Source of the DNA: Verrucomicrobiota bacterium
Lineage (GTDB): Bacteria > Verrucomicrobiota > Verrucomicrobiia > Opitutales > UBA953
NCBI GenBank assembly: GCA_016871415.1
Contig: VHDL01000001.1
Coordinates: 62,001 to 126,000, forward strand
Direction: 5' to 3'
Length of the DNA stretch: 64,000 bases
In this document: positions 13,201 to 22,044 of the stretch, piece after piece
Position numbering within the stretch: position 1 is the stretch's first letter
Layout: the number at the start of each line of letters is the position of its first letter
Translations under genes and position numbers: made by a program
The notes under the pieces: generated by a model
The model's database searches: none
Seen by the model: only the letters and a program-made list of their open reading frames with translations
Told to the model about the DNA's origin: nothing

Positions 13201-13593
13201 TCCGTGCGCATGCGCGGCGTCATGGAGAAGTGCACCTACTGCGTGCAGCGCATCCAGGAGGCCAAGATCCGCGCCAAGGTGCGCGCCAAGGACTCCGGCG
13301 ACATCCGCATCCCCGACGGCGCGCTTCAGGTGGCCTGCCAGCAGGCCTGTCCGGCCGGCGCGATCGAGTTTGGCGACATCACCGATCCGAACTCCCGCGT
13401 GGCGAAGGCCAAGGCCTCCTCGCGTAGCTACGGCGCCCTAACCTACCTCAACACCCGCCCGCGCACCACCTACCAGGCGCGCCTCCGCAACCTCAACCCG
13501 AGGATGCCCGGAGCCCGCAAGGCGCCCAACACCCGCCTCGAGCTGGACGGACGCGCCCACGGCCCCTCCCACGCCGAAGGTGCCCACAAGTAA
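10258..13593 (+). CDS. actB: Alternative complex III subunit B, molybdopterin-oxidoreductase-like plus 4Fe-4S domain
   Basis: This 1111-residue protein fuses a large molybdopterin-oxidoreductase-like domain with a C-terminal ferredoxin-like domain, as in known ActB. A Tat-like motif RREFLTLMG (about residues 52-60) precedes a hydrophobic stretch ending in the lipobox-like LAGC (Cys73), so Tat export with lipid anchoring is plausible. Iron-sulfur cysteines are seen at about 830 ([11 protein letters not shown]), 892 ([14 protein letters not shown]), 925 ([12 protein letters not shown]), 992 (CTYC) and 1027 (CQQACP). From family knowledge the large domain carries no molybdenum cofactor in ActB. 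It is followed by actC after 21 bases. Confidence 0.93.
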   Translation: MSKKVFQHPAPREGAVQPWRSLAERNKSPEFLTRAEREFVDGASAAPSPVERREFLTLMGASFGLAGLGLAGCREPRHHTLPYAKQPENTIPGIPIYYASSFPGEFASQPLIVETHQHRPTKVEGNPSHAGVGRASSKFAQASVLDLYDPDRAKGSYGRDGALLAPSAVREALRALAAEAKSDAGDGLAFLARPSSSPSRRRLVETVRAALPKARWVEYSPVAQNRAEAALGARALPDYAKARCILAIDCDFLGSGDASLEATRAYSEGRRADTIAEAERMTRLYVAESLFTLTGAAADHRLRAPSSHMSALAAAFAKEVLSLTGGAAAAIRVSGLQVDAHWIRECVRDLVDNRGRALIVAGDHLSPEAHRAVAAANAALAAPVRYVAVPDRVANASLADLAARPARTLVILGGNPAYDAPSDVRFAAAVKAAVNVVRLGHHGAEFDETSALAREAKGLVLAASHYLESWSDGRAVDGTVVPVQPMIEPLFPSFTELDVIAPFAGSDKDAAAIVRETFSQLSKDASDAAYAAWLAEGVLRGTAFAPVQPQLAAAGGDFSAPAVSLDALEARIVPSAHAGDGLFANNGWLAETPDPLSRTAWENVILVSPRLAKKLSIEPAASTINELGALNRNINAVEDGKLMCRVARLTVGGVTVTGPLFIMPGLADGTVGLQLGFGRRTAGRVATRVDARLRGEVLGNGFSAYPFVTAASPDFRNGVRLELTAGRVQVCNLQDHWSMEGRDILREGTVEDLRAGTDFAKLGVDGHAPAVYGKDGAMAPALKAVTTPRGNSAYEHPDHTVAPNVAVWRGHEDKFPAPQQWGMSIDLSTCTGCNACVTACQAENNIPVVGRDQVLKGRSMHWLRLDRYFSDGREHAGLEIPEDPQITFMGVACQHCETAPCETVCPANATVHDEQGLNTMAYNRCIGTRYCANNCPYKVRRFNFLDYNKREASHYYQGPLGPEKAVKDPADLPQMQKNPDVSVRMRGVMEKCTYCVQRIQEAKIRAKVRAKDSGDIRIPDGALQVACQQACPAGAIEFGDITDPNSRVAKAKASSRSYGALTYLNTRPRTTYQARLRNLNPRMPGARKAPNTRLELDGRAHGPSHAEGAHK

Positions 13594-13614
13594 TCCCTCG
13601 CCGCAAGACGAACC

Positions 13615-15024
<1,410 letters not shown>

Positions 15025-15043
15025 TCCCCGCCCCGCCCACCCG

Positions 15044-15586
15044 ATGAACGAACGCAACGAACGCATCTTCGGCGTCTCTTGCACCTTCCGCAGGCCGTCC
15101 GACGTCTACCGCGCGGCCGAGGAGGTGCGCGACGCCGGCTGGACGCGCTGGGACGTCCACACCCCCTATCCGATTCACGGCCTCGACCAGGCCATGGGCC
15201 TGCCCCGTTCCTCCTTGCCGCGCCTGACGCTGCTGGGCGGCGTGACCGGCTTCATCATCGGCTGCCTGCTCACCTGGTACATGAACTCCTACGACTACCC
15301 GCTGATCGTCGGCGGCAAGCCGTTCTGGAGCGTCATCTACCCGTTCCCGGTGCTCTACGAGTGCACGATCCTCTTCGCCGCCTTCGGCACCTTCTTCGGG
15401 CAGTTCGTCTTCAACCGGCTGCCCCGCCACCACCACCCCCTGTTCGACCTGCCGCAGTTCGCGCGCGTCTCCGACGATACCTTCATGGTCGTCCTCGAGG
15501 CCCGCGACCCGCAGTTCCGCCTGGATGACGCCCGCGGCTTCCTGCAGTCGCTCGGCGGCCAGGAGATCACCGTGATCCGCGACTGA
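15044..15586 (+). CDS. actD: Alternative complex III subunit D (DUF3341)
   Basis: This 180-residue protein begins with a soluble region containing TFRRPSDVYRAAEEVRDAGW, followed by two transmembrane segments (about residues 62-80 and 100-122). The pattern WDVHTPYPIHGLDQAMGL is typical of the ActD/DUF3341 family. It is a structural membrane subunit of alternative complex III with no cofactor motif. The C-terminal part ends in a short soluble region. It sits between actC and actE in the expected order. Confidence 0.9.
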   Translation: MNERNERIFGVSCTFRRPSDVYRAAEEVRDAGWTRWDVHTPYPIHGLDQAMGLPRSSLPRLTLLGGVTGFIIGCLLTWYMNSYDYPLIVGGKPFWSVIYPFPVLYECTILFAAFGTFFGQFVFNRLPRHHHPLFDLPQFARVSDDTFMVVLEARDPQFRLDDARGFLQSLGGQEITVIRD

Positions 15587-15596
15587 GACCCCGTCC

Positions 15597-16313
15597 ATGA
15601 ACCGCTACCTCCTCTCCCTGGCCGTCGTGGTCGTCGCCTGCCTGGGCTTCTTCGGGCTCCAGGGCCGCGTTTCCAAGGACACGCCGGTCCAGGTCTTCGA
15701 CGACATGGACCTGCAGGCCAAGTACCGCCCCCAGGGCGAGAACCGCTTCTTCGCCGACGGCCGCGACGCGCGGCCTCCCGTCGCTGGCACCGTCGCCCGT
15801 GGCGACGACCTCGCTCCCGAGAGGGTCTTCTCCGCCGAATACCGCCGGGCCGAGTCGCTCAATCCCTCCTTCGTGAGCGGCAAGGACGCGCAGGGTGCCC
15901 ATCTCGCCGCCTTCCCCGCCAAGTCGCTGACCGTCCTTCCGGGCGGCGCCCTCGCCGACTTCAAGGTCGACGCCGCAATCCTCGAGACGGGCCGCCAGAA
16001 GTACGGCGTCTACTGCGCCGTCTGCCACGGCGCCGCCGGCGACGGTAACGGCATCATGAAGGTGCGCTCCGCGGTCGAAGGCGACGTCGCCATTGTGACC
16101 ATCGCAAACCTCCACACGCCGCTCTTCCGCGCCTACCCGCACGGCCAGATTTTCGACGTCATCACCAACGGCAAGAACACCATGCAGGGCTACGGCGACA
16201 AGCTGACGCCCGCCGAGCGCTGGGCGGTCGTCGCCTACGTGCGCGCGCTGCAGCTCTCGCAGGCCTGCCCGCCCGAGGCCGTTCCGGCTTCCGTGAAGTC
16301 CCAGACCAAGTGA
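15597..16313 (+). CDS. actE: Alternative complex III subunit E, monoheme cytochrome c
   Basis: The protein has 238 residues, with an N-terminal hydrophobic export or anchor segment (about residues 4-20) and a C-terminal class I cytochrome c domain. The single heme motif is CAVCHGAAGDGNG (Cys140), and a downstream Met in NTMQGYGDKLTP is a candidate distal ligand. ActE is the monoheme cytochrome subunit of the complex and a likely exit point for electrons. Unlike many ActE proteins, no lipobox Cys is evident at the N-terminus. actF follows after seven bases. Confidence 0.9.
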   Translation: MNRYLLSLAVVVVACLGFFGLQGRVSKDTPVQVFDDMDLQAKYRPQGENRFFADGRDARPPVAGTVARGDDLAPERVFSAEYRRAESLNPSFVSGKDAQGAHLAAFPAKSLTVLPGGALADFKVDAAILETGRQKYGVYCAVCHGAAGDGNGIMKVRSAVEGDVAIVTIANLHTPLFRAYPHGQIFDVITNGKNTMQGYGDKLTPAERWAVVAYVRALQLSQACPPEAVPASVKSQTK

Positions 16314-16320
16314 CCTTACA

Positions 16321-17595
16321 ATGACCTCTCTCCCGTCCGCACATCCCGTCACGTCCCGCTGGAAGGCCTTCTTGGCCGTCGGCGTCGTCGCGCTCGCGGT
16401 CTCGTGGGGCTTCGCCGCCCAGGGACTCTCGGCCCATGAGCACCGTCCGGCCCTCTCCGTGCTCGTCGGAGGCCTCTTCTGGACCTCGGTCCTCATCGGC
16501 ATGCTCATGCTCACGATGATCACCCGCGTCTTCGACGCGGGCTGGGCTCCGGTCATCCGCCGCTCCTGGGAACTCGCGCTCCCCGGTCTGCCGACCGTCC
16601 TCGCCCTCAGCGTCCTGCCGCTGGCGCTGATTCCCGGTTTCCGTCACCTCCTCTGGGAGTGGACCGACGCCCATCATGTCCTGCCCAGCGGGCACGAGGT
16701 CGGTCATGACCCCATCCTGCAGTCCAAGGCCTGGTTCCTCAACGGCCCCTTCTTCCTCACCCGCGTCGTGCTCTACGTCGTCTTCTTCGGCGTACTCGTC
16801 TGGGCGCTCCGTCGCGGGTCCATCGCGCAGGACTCGGACCGCACTGCCGGCCACACGCACCGCCTGCACGCCGTCTCGGCCGCCGGCATCCCCCTCTCGG
16901 CCGTCATGCTCACCATGCTGGCTTTCGACTGCCTCATGGCGCTCTCCTACCACTGGTTCTCCACCATGTACGGTGTCTGGTTCTTCGCGCTTTCCATCCG
17001 CCTCGCACTCGCCGTGACCGTGCTCGTCACGTATTTCCTCTCCCGCGGAGGCTGGCTCGACGGCATCCTCAACCAGGCCCATCGCCATGTCTTGGGCTGC
17101 CTCTGCCTGGCCTTCACGGTCTTCTGGGCCTACATCAGCTTCTCGCAGTACTTCCTCATCTACACGGCCAACATCCCCGAGGAGACCTTCTGGTACAACA
17201 TCCGCGAGCTGGATCCCGTGACTGGAGCCAAGAATCAGTGGTGGGGCGTCTCGATGTACCTCATCTTTGGCTTCTTCGTCCTGCCTTTCCTCGCCCTCCT
17301 GTTCTACCGCACCAAGATTCTGGCCGGACGTCTCGCCTCAGTGGCGGCGGTAATCCTCGTGGGCGGATTGGTGGACCTCTGGTTCAACGCCGTGCCGCGC
17401 CAGATCACGACCCCGGGCGCACCCGAGGGCTTCACGGTAACCCCGTTCCTCTCCTCCGGCCTGGCCCTCGACCTCCTCGCGGTCATCGGCTTCGGCGCGC
17501 TGGTCGTCGGCCTCCTCCTTCGCGGCGCCTCCCGTCATGAGACCATCCCGGTCCACGACCCCCGCATCCTCGAGTCGATCCATTACCATGAGTGA
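16321..17595 (+). CDS. actF: Alternative complex III subunit F, integral membrane protein
   Basis: This 424-residue protein has about ten hydrophobic segments. It is related to the ActC/NrfD group but more divergent, as is usual for ActF. Segments such as KAWFLNGPFFLTRVVLYVVFFG, MLAFDCLMALSYHWFSTMYGVWFF and FWAYISFSQYFLIY are characteristic of the act-cluster quinol:cytochrome c oxidoreductase subunit. Its last codons overlap the start of the following cytochrome gene by eight bases, so translation is probably coupled. The role is structural, in the membrane arm of the complex. Confidence 0.9.
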   Translation: MTSLPSAHPVTSRWKAFLAVGVVALAVSWGFAAQGLSAHEHRPALSVLVGGLFWTSVLIGMLMLTMITRVFDAGWAPVIRRSWELALPGLPTVLALSVLPLALIPGFRHLLWEWTDAHHVLPSGHEVGHDPILQSKAWFLNGPFFLTRVVLYVVFFGVLVWALRRGSIAQDSDRTAGHTHRLHAVSAAGIPLSAVMLTMLAFDCLMALSYHWFSTMYGVWFFALSIRLALAVTVLVTYFLSRGGWLDGILNQAHRHVLGCLCLAFTVFWAYISFSQYFLIYTANIPEETFWYNIRELDPVTGAKNQWWGVSMYLIFGFFVLPFLALLFYRTKILAGRLASVAAVILVGGLVDLWFNAVPRQITTPGAPEGFTVTPFLSSGLALDLLAVIGFGALVVGLLLRGASRHETIPVHDPRILESIHYHE

Positions 17596-18331
17596 GCTTC
17601 CTCTCCGCTCCCGTCCGCTGATCCCCGGCCAGGTCGCCTCCTGGCTGGCGGTCCTTGCGCTCGTCGGAGCCGTCACCGCGGCCTCCGTGGCGGCGTTCCT
17701 TCACTTCCGCACGGGCGTCTCTCCCGAGGCCGCCCGTCGCGCCCAGCAGGTCGCTCTCCGTGCCGAGACCGAAGCCAAGGCGTCCACGCTGCTCGCCTCC
17801 TCTGCCAAGAATGACGACGGCACTTACCGAATCCCTCTCAACGAAGCCTTGCGCATCGCCGCCGAGCGTCCCGAGGTGCTCGGCAAGCTCGCTCCAGCCG
17901 TCGCGCCTGCCGCTCCGGCCTCTTCCGCTCCCACGGCCTTCGTGCCCGCCGATGAGGCCACGCTCAAGCGCGGGCAGGCCGTCTACGCCCGCACCTGCAT
18001 CGCCTGCCACCAGCCCACGGGCATGGGTCTGCCGCCCGTCTTCCCGCCGCTCGTGGAATCGCCCCTGGTCACCGGCGACCCGTCCCTCTCCATCAAGTTC
18101 GTCCTGCACGGGCTGATGGGCCCCGTCACCGTCAAGGGCATAACTTATAATTCCATGATGCCGCCCGTGATGGGCGTCACCGACCAAGATATCGCCGACG
18201 TGCTCACCTACGTCCGTCAGAGCTTCGGCAACAAGGCCTCGGCCGTGACCGTCGCCCAGGTCAAGGCCGTGCGTGACGCGGCCTCCGGCCGTACCGTGCC
18301 CTGGAACACCGCCGAGCTCGGCATCAAGTGA
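17588..18331 (+). CDS. Membrane-anchored monoheme cytochrome c of the act operon
   Basis: This 247-residue protein has one N-terminal transmembrane anchor (about residues 17-38). A charged, Ala-rich linker contains DGTYRIPLNEALRI, and a C-terminal class I cytochrome c domain carries CIACHQPTGMG (Cys137, Cys140, His141) and candidate ligand Met residues in YNSMMPPVMG. The heme domain is very similar to that of the gene at 20258-20938, pointing to a duplication. The start overlaps the actF stop. It probably carries electrons from alternative complex III to a terminal oxidase. Confidence 0.85.
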   Translation: MSELPLRSRPLIPGQVASWLAVLALVGAVTAASVAAFLHFRTGVSPEAARRAQQVALRAETEAKASTLLASSAKNDDGTYRIPLNEALRIAAERPEVLGKLAPAVAPAAPASSAPTAFVPADEATLKRGQAVYARTCIACHQPTGMGLPPVFPPLVESPLVTGDPSLSIKFVLHGLMGPVTVKGITYNSMMPPVMGVTDQDIADVLTYVRQSFGNKASAVTVAQVKAVRDAASGRTVPWNTAELGIK

Positions 18332-18342
18332 ACCCTCCTCCA

Positions 18343-19707
18343 ATGACTCAGGAACAACGATCCGGCCGCCCTGACGAGGACCGTTCCCGCCTGTCGCGGA
18401 TTGATGCCCCTCTGCGCGCCCCCTTCCTCCTCCTGTTCGGTTCAGCCGCCCTGTGGCTGATGCTGTCCTCGGCGCTCTCGCTGCTGACGACCCTCAAGGC
18501 CCTGCCCGCCGGGATTGGATCCTACGAGTGGTTCGCCCACGGTCGCCTGGAGGCTGCCGCGCGCAACGCCTTCGTCTACGGATGGGCCGGCAACGCCCTG
18601 TTTGCGATCAACCTCTGGCTGCTCGCCCAGCTCGGCAGGTTTGAGATTCGCAACGGCTGGATGGCCTCGGTCGGCGGGTTGTTCTGGAACCTCGCCCTCA
18701 CCTGGTGCACGGGCTCCGTGATCGTCTCCGGCCCCGGCGCCTACGCGCTGCTCGACTTCCCGGTCGGCGCCGGCCCGGTGTTGGCCGCATCCTTCGCGCT
18801 GGCCGGTCTCTGGCCCGTGGTGGCGTACGCCAAGCGTCCCACCGGACACAACTTCGCCGCCCAGTGGTTCGTGGTCGGCGCTTCGGTGACATTCCTCCTG
18901 GCCTTCCTGCTCGCTCAGGCCGCGGTCTTCTGGGCTCCCGCATCCGGCGTGGTCCAGGCCGTCGCCCATTCCTGGTATGTCCGCACCGTGCACCTTCTCT
19001 GGCTCGGCGGCTCCGCGCTCGGACTCGGCTACTACTTCGTGTCCAAGGTGCTGGCGCGTCCTCTCCACGCCTACTACCTGGCCTCCGTCGCCTTCTGGAC
19101 TTACTTCCTCTTCGCCGGCTGGACCGCTCCGGCCTCCCTCATCGGCTCCCCCGTCCCCCTCTGGATCCAGTCGATTGGCGTCGTGGGCTCGATGATGCTG
19201 CTCGTGCCGGTGCTGCTCATCGGCCTGAACTTGCTCGGCGCGCTCTCCCGCGACGGCGGATGGTTCCGCGCCTGGAACAGCACCTCGCTGCGCTTTATCT
19301 CCATCGGCATTGTCTCCCTGCTGGCTTCGCTGGCGATTGCCGCCTGGGCCTCGGACCGCTCCGTCAACGCCGGCCTGAGGTTCACCTCCTTCGCCGAAGG
19401 GCAGAATCTCCTGCTGCTTTACGCGGGCGTGACGTTCTGCGTGTTCGGCGCTGCCTATGCGGCGTTGCCCCGCGTGTCCGGAGGCCGCTGGCCTTCCGCC
19501 GCCGCCATCCACGTCCACTTCTGGGCGTCCACCCTCGGCGCCGCCGGCGCGGCCTTCGCGGCCTTCGCCCATCCTTCAGCCCATGGATTCATCAGCGCCG
19601 TCTCGGCGGCGCTCCTGCTCATCGGACATCTCGCCTTCGCCTCCACCGCCTTCGCCGCGCTTCTCAGCGGCGTCCCGGCCGGCGAGTCCCAACCTGCCCA
19701 CGACTGA
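18343..19707 (+). CDS. CcoN-like (cbb3 oxidase subunit I) protein lacking heme and copper ligands
   Basis: A polytopic protein of about 454 residues with roughly twelve hydrophobic segments. Numbering below is from an alternative GTG start at 18328. Several stretches align with CcoN: GYYFVSKVLARP with the YYFVPK motif, AFWTYFLFAGW with HFWALIFLYIW, and PLWIQSIGVVGS after it. At the positions expected for ligands it has Ala78 (low-spin heme His), Arg218 and Ala269-Ser270 (three Cu ligands), Gln359 and Leu361 (helix X heme His pair) and Ala263 (cross-linked Tyr). It therefore cannot form the known binuclear centre. It lies between a monoheme cytochrome and a CcoO-like gene. The alignment is from memory of the family. 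It may be a structural or docking subunit. Confidence 0.75.
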   Translation: MTQEQRSGRPDEDRSRLSRIDAPLRAPFLLLFGSAALWLMLSSALSLLTTLKALPAGIGSYEWFAHGRLEAAARNAFVYGWAGNALFAINLWLLAQLGRFEIRNGWMASVGGLFWNLALTWCTGSVIVSGPGAYALLDFPVGAGPVLAASFALAGLWPVVAYAKRPTGHNFAAQWFVVGASVTFLLAFLLAQAAVFWAPASGVVQAVAHSWYVRTVHLLWLGGSALGLGYYFVSKVLARPLHAYYLASVAFWTYFLFAGWTAPASLIGSPVPLWIQSIGVVGSMMLLVPVLLIGLNLLGALSRDGGWFRAWNSTSLRFISIGIVSLLASLAIAAWASDRSVNAGLRFTSFAEGQNLLLLYAGVTFCVFGAAYAALPRVSGGRWPSAAAIHVHFWASTLGAAGAAFAAFAHPSAHGFISAVSAALLLIGHLAFASTAFAALLSGVPAGESQPAHD

Positions 19708-19716
19708 ACCATCGTC

Positions 19717-20253
19717 ATGAAGAACTTCCGATACCTCGTCCTCGGCGCGCTCGCCGCCACGGCTTTGCCTTTCGTCGGTATCGTCGTCGGGGCCCAGGCC
19801 CAGTTCAACTCCCTTGGCCGTGCTCCCGCCGAGGAGGGAGGCCCCCTCATGCCCCCTCTGGAGCCCGGTCAGGCTATCCAGGGCAGGCAGGTCTACCTTT
19901 CCCTCGGTTGCGTCAGCTGCCACACCCAGCAGGTGCGTCCGGCGGGGCAGGGCGGTGACATCGCCGGCGCCCTCGGCGCCCGTCCCTCCGTCGCCCGTGA
20001 CTACGTGCTTCAGCCCGTCGTTCTGCTTGGCGACCGTCGCATCGGGCCCGACCTCGCCAACTATGGCGTCCGGGCCAAGGCCGACGCCGACGTGCACCTC
20101 GCGATCCTGCACAAAGTCGGGGGCCGGGATCAGTTCGGGTTCCTCTATTCTGGAGCGAATCACGAAATCCCTTCGGAGCGGGCCGTCATGCTCGCCGCCT
20201 ACCTGCGTTCCCTTCGTCAGGATTACTCCTCTCCCGAAGCCCCTCTGAAGTGA
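19717..20253 (+). CDS. CcoO-like membrane-anchored monoheme cytochrome c
   Basis: The protein has 178 residues: an N-terminal transmembrane segment (about residues 6-28) and then a periplasmic domain with one heme motif, GCVSCHTQQVRP (Cys65, Cys68, His69). The segment after the heme, with LLGDRRIGPDLANYG, matches the CcoO pattern GSKRTGPDLARVG, so it is the FixO/CcoO partner of a cbb3-type subunit I. It is shorter than typical CcoO (about 200 residues). It follows the CcoN-like gene by nine bases. Unlike that neighbour, it keeps its cofactor site. Confidence 0.83.
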   Translation: MKNFRYLVLGALAATALPFVGIVVGAQAQFNSLGRAPAEEGGPLMPPLEPGQAIQGRQVYLSLGCVSCHTQQVRPAGQGGDIAGALGARPSVARDYVLQPVVLLGDRRIGPDLANYGVRAKADADVHLAILHKVGGRDQFGFLYSGANHEIPSERAVMLAAYLRSLRQDYSSPEAPLK

Positions 20254-20257
20254 CACT

Positions 20258-20938
20258 ATGAATGACCGCAACCGCCATTATGACCGCAACCGGCCCCGTC
20301 AGGGTAGTCCCGGGCCCGAAGGCTTCTCCGACGGCCGTCTCGTCGAGGTGCACTCCCAGATCGCCCGGGACAAGCAGGAGCCCGCGCAGGGCTTCTCGAT
20401 GACCCCGATCTTAGTGGTCTTCCTGTTCTGCGCCCTCGGTTTCTGGGCCGGCCTCTACCTCACCCGCAATTCCCGCGGCTTCTCCGCTTCCGCCTTCGAT
20501 CTCAACGCCCCCGTGGCTTTCGCCTCGGCCGGTCCCGTGGTCTTCGAGCCCGATGCCGCCAAGGGCCAGACGCTCTACCTCGCCAACTGCGCCGCCTGCC
20601 ACCAGCCCACCGGCGCCGGTGTCCCCGGGGCGTTCCCGCCTCTGGTCAAGTCCCTCTGGGTCGCCGGTGACGAGAAGCGCATCATCAAGATCATCATCGC
20701 GGGCATGGCTGGTGAGGTCGAAATCGATGGAGTCAAGTACAACGGCAACATGCCCAACGTCGGCGTGGCCCTCAAGGACGCCCAGATTGCGCACATCGCG
20801 ACCTACGTCCGTTCTGCCTGGGGCAACGCCGCCGAGCCCGTTATGGACGCCTCCGTGGCCGCCGTCCGCAAGGAGATCGGCGCTAGGGGCCAGTACAGCC
20901 CGAAGGAGGTGCTAGACGCGCACCCCCTCGGCAACTGA
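20258..20938 (+). CDS. CcoP-position monoheme cytochrome c, last gene of the act operon
   Basis: This 226-residue protein has a polar N-terminus of about 48 residues, one transmembrane helix (about 49-69) and a C-terminal class I cytochrome c domain with CAACHQPTGAGVPGAFPPL (Cys111, Cys114, His115) and a candidate Met ligand in YNGNMPNVG. The topology is that of CcoP/FixP, and it occupies the ccoP position, but it has one heme rather than the usual two. The heme domain resembles that at 17588-18331 much more closely than typical CcoP. A terminator-like hairpin follows at 20967. Confidence 0.82.
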   Translation: MNDRNRHYDRNRPRQGSPGPEGFSDGRLVEVHSQIARDKQEPAQGFSMTPILVVFLFCALGFWAGLYLTRNSRGFSASAFDLNAPVAFASAGPVVFEPDAAKGQTLYLANCAACHQPTGAGVPGAFPPLVKSLWVAGDEKRIIKIIIAGMAGEVEIDGVKYNGNMPNVGVALKDAQIAHIATYVRSAWGNAAEPVMDASVAAVRKEIGARGQYSPKEVLDAHPLGN

Positions 20939-20966
20939 GCCGGAAAGCCACTGTCAGTGCAAAAGA

Positions 20967-20990
20967 GAGGGTCCGGGAGGCCGGACCCTC
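20967..20990. terminator. Bidirectional terminator between the act operon and trxA
   Basis: A perfect 10-bp stem (GAGGGTCCGG / CCGGACCCTC) with a GAGG loop lies between two convergent transcripts. On the minus strand the stem is followed by TCTCTTTT, a good tail for ending the trxA transcript. On the plus strand the tail (GTCTTGG) is weaker. Confidence 0.75.
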
Positions 20991-21012
20991 GTCTTGGCCG
21001 GGTCGGACCCGG

Positions 21013-21342
21013 TCAGATGTGCTTCTTAATGAAGGCGGCGATGTCCCCCTTCGGACGCGCGCCGACCATCTTGTCCACCACCTCGCCGTTCTTGAAAAGA
21101 AACAGGGCGGGGATCGAGGTCACGCCGAGCTGCTGGACGAGGTCGCGGTTCGTGTCGACATCGACCTTGGCGATTTTCGCCGACTCCTTCATCTCCTCGG
21201 CCAGCTGGTCGAGCACGGGGCCGAGCTGCTTGCAGGGCCCGCACCAGGTGGCCCAGAAGTCCACGAGCACGGGCTTCTGTGAAGACTTGATGGAGGACTC
21301 GAAGTTGGACGAGTCTAGGTTGGCGATGAGGGGGGATGCCAT
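21013..21342 (-). CDS. trxA: Thioredoxin
   Basis: This 109-residue protein has the classical active site DFWATWCGPCKQL (Cys-Gly-Pro-Cys) and the cis-Pro segment GVTSIPALFLFKNGEVV. It is a general cytoplasmic disulfide reductase; no signal peptide is seen. The length and motifs are standard for TrxA. It is the last gene of a minus-strand group, eight bases after the proline-rich membrane protein gene, and is followed by the terminator at 20967-20990. Confidence 0.96.
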   Translation of the reverse strand: MASPLIANLDSSNFESSIKSSQKPVLVDFWATWCGPCKQLGPVLDQLAEEMKESAKIAKVDVDTNRDLVQQLGVTSIPALFLFKNGEVVDKMVGARPKGDIAAFIKKHI

Positions 21343-21349
21343 GGAAGAT

Positions 21350-21700
21350 TCAGTTGCCCTTGGTCTTGGAGAAAAGCTCGAGGGCTAGGAAGACGGCCGC
21401 TCCTAAGGAGACGACCATGACGAGGACGTCGCTGGCGGCGGCGAGTTTGCCCACGCTGCGCTCGGACCTCGTGGAGGCGGTCTTGAAGGTCGGTGCCGCA
21501 GGCGCGACGGGGGCGGGCGCGGCGGGGGCGACCAAGGGCGGAGGCGGAGGGATGGCGGCGCCTCCGACCGGAGGCGGAGGAGGGGGCGGAGGCACGGCCG
21601 GAGCGCCCGGAGCCACCGGCTTAGCCAAGCGGAGTCTAGGAACGGACGCAGGCTCTCCTTCGGGCGGAGGCGGAGGCGGCGGGATCGGCTCGGTGCTCAT
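21350..21700 (-). CDS. Proline-rich protein with C-terminal membrane anchor, unknown function
   Basis: This 116-residue protein was not recognised. The first 70 residues are dominated by proline runs (three blocks of five to eight Pro separated by Val/Ala/Gly), probably an extended, disordered stretch. A single hydrophobic helix near residues 88-107 (VLVMVVSLGAAVFLALELF) is followed by SKTKGN, so the proline arm would lie on one side of the membrane and a short basic tail on the other. The frame is open and closely spaced with trxA (eight bases), which supports it as a real gene. The low complexity makes the assignment less certain. Confidence 0.6.
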   Translation of the reverse strand: MSTEPIPPPPPPPEGEPASVPRLRLAKPVAPGAPAVPPPPPPPPVGGAAIPPPPPLVAPAAPAPVAPAAPTFKTASTRSERSVGKLAAASDVLVMVVSLGAAVFLALELFSKTKGN

Positions 21701-21755
21701 GAGGGGAGTTCAATCAAGCCATGCCCGGCTTTTGAGTCAAACCGTCAATGAGCCC

Positions 21756-22001
21756 TCAGCGGTCTTCTCCGTGCTTCCGGAGTAGATCGATGATTTCACG
21801 AGGGTCGGCGTCGATGATTGACTTGCCTTTACGCTCCAGGTCCTCGGTCGTCTTGATGACCGTTTCCGCCATCTTGTCATGGGTCTCCTGCGAGCCCCCG
21901 ACCAGATTGAACCCCTCTCCGCTCGTGATGCGCCTGTGGCCGTCCTTGGCGTCCAGGCCGAGACCGAGCAGGTGATTCTTTTGGCGCGTCTTGCGAGCCA
22001 T
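21756..22001 (-). CDS. Small conserved-looking protein, unknown function
   Basis: This protein of about 81 residues (86 if the ATG at 22016 is used) was not recognised. It is charged and soluble, starting MARKTRQKN. A central glycine-rich part reads GLGLDAKDGHRRITSGEGFNLVGGS, and a C-terminal amphipathic helix is rich in Lys, Glu and Asp. The amino-acid composition looks like a real protein, whereas the overlapping frame at 21737-22009 gives an Arg/Ser/Trp-rich product typical of a shadow. It lies downstream of scpA on the same strand, behind a stem-loop at 22021-22043. Confidence 0.6.
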   Translation of the reverse strand: MARKTRQKNHLLGLGLDAKDGHRRITSGEGFNLVGGSQETHDKMAETVIKTTEDLERKGKSIIDADPREIIDLLRKHGEDR

Positions 22002-22020
22002 GGTTTCATTTTGCACTGAA

Positions 22021-22043
22021 GTAGTCGGCTTTCAAGCCGCTAC
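22021..22043 (-). terminator. Stem-loop after scpA
   Basis: GTAG and CGGCTT pair with AAGCCG and CTAC around a two-base loop, with one bulged T. It begins one base after the scpA stop and ends four bases before the next possible start. It has no clear T-tract, so it could attenuate or process the transcript rather than end it. Confidence 0.4.
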
Positions 22044-22044
22044 C

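Noticed and set aside
18705-19958. A 417-codon plus-strand frame overlapping the CcoN-like gene
   Set aside because: It is very Arg/Pro-rich with no hydrophobic pattern and overlaps a well-structured membrane protein in another frame.
21530-21680. Repeated GGCGGAGG-type stretch as a possible tandem repeat or CRISPR-like array
   Set aside because: It is the coding sequence of proline runs on the minus strand; there are no regular spacers.
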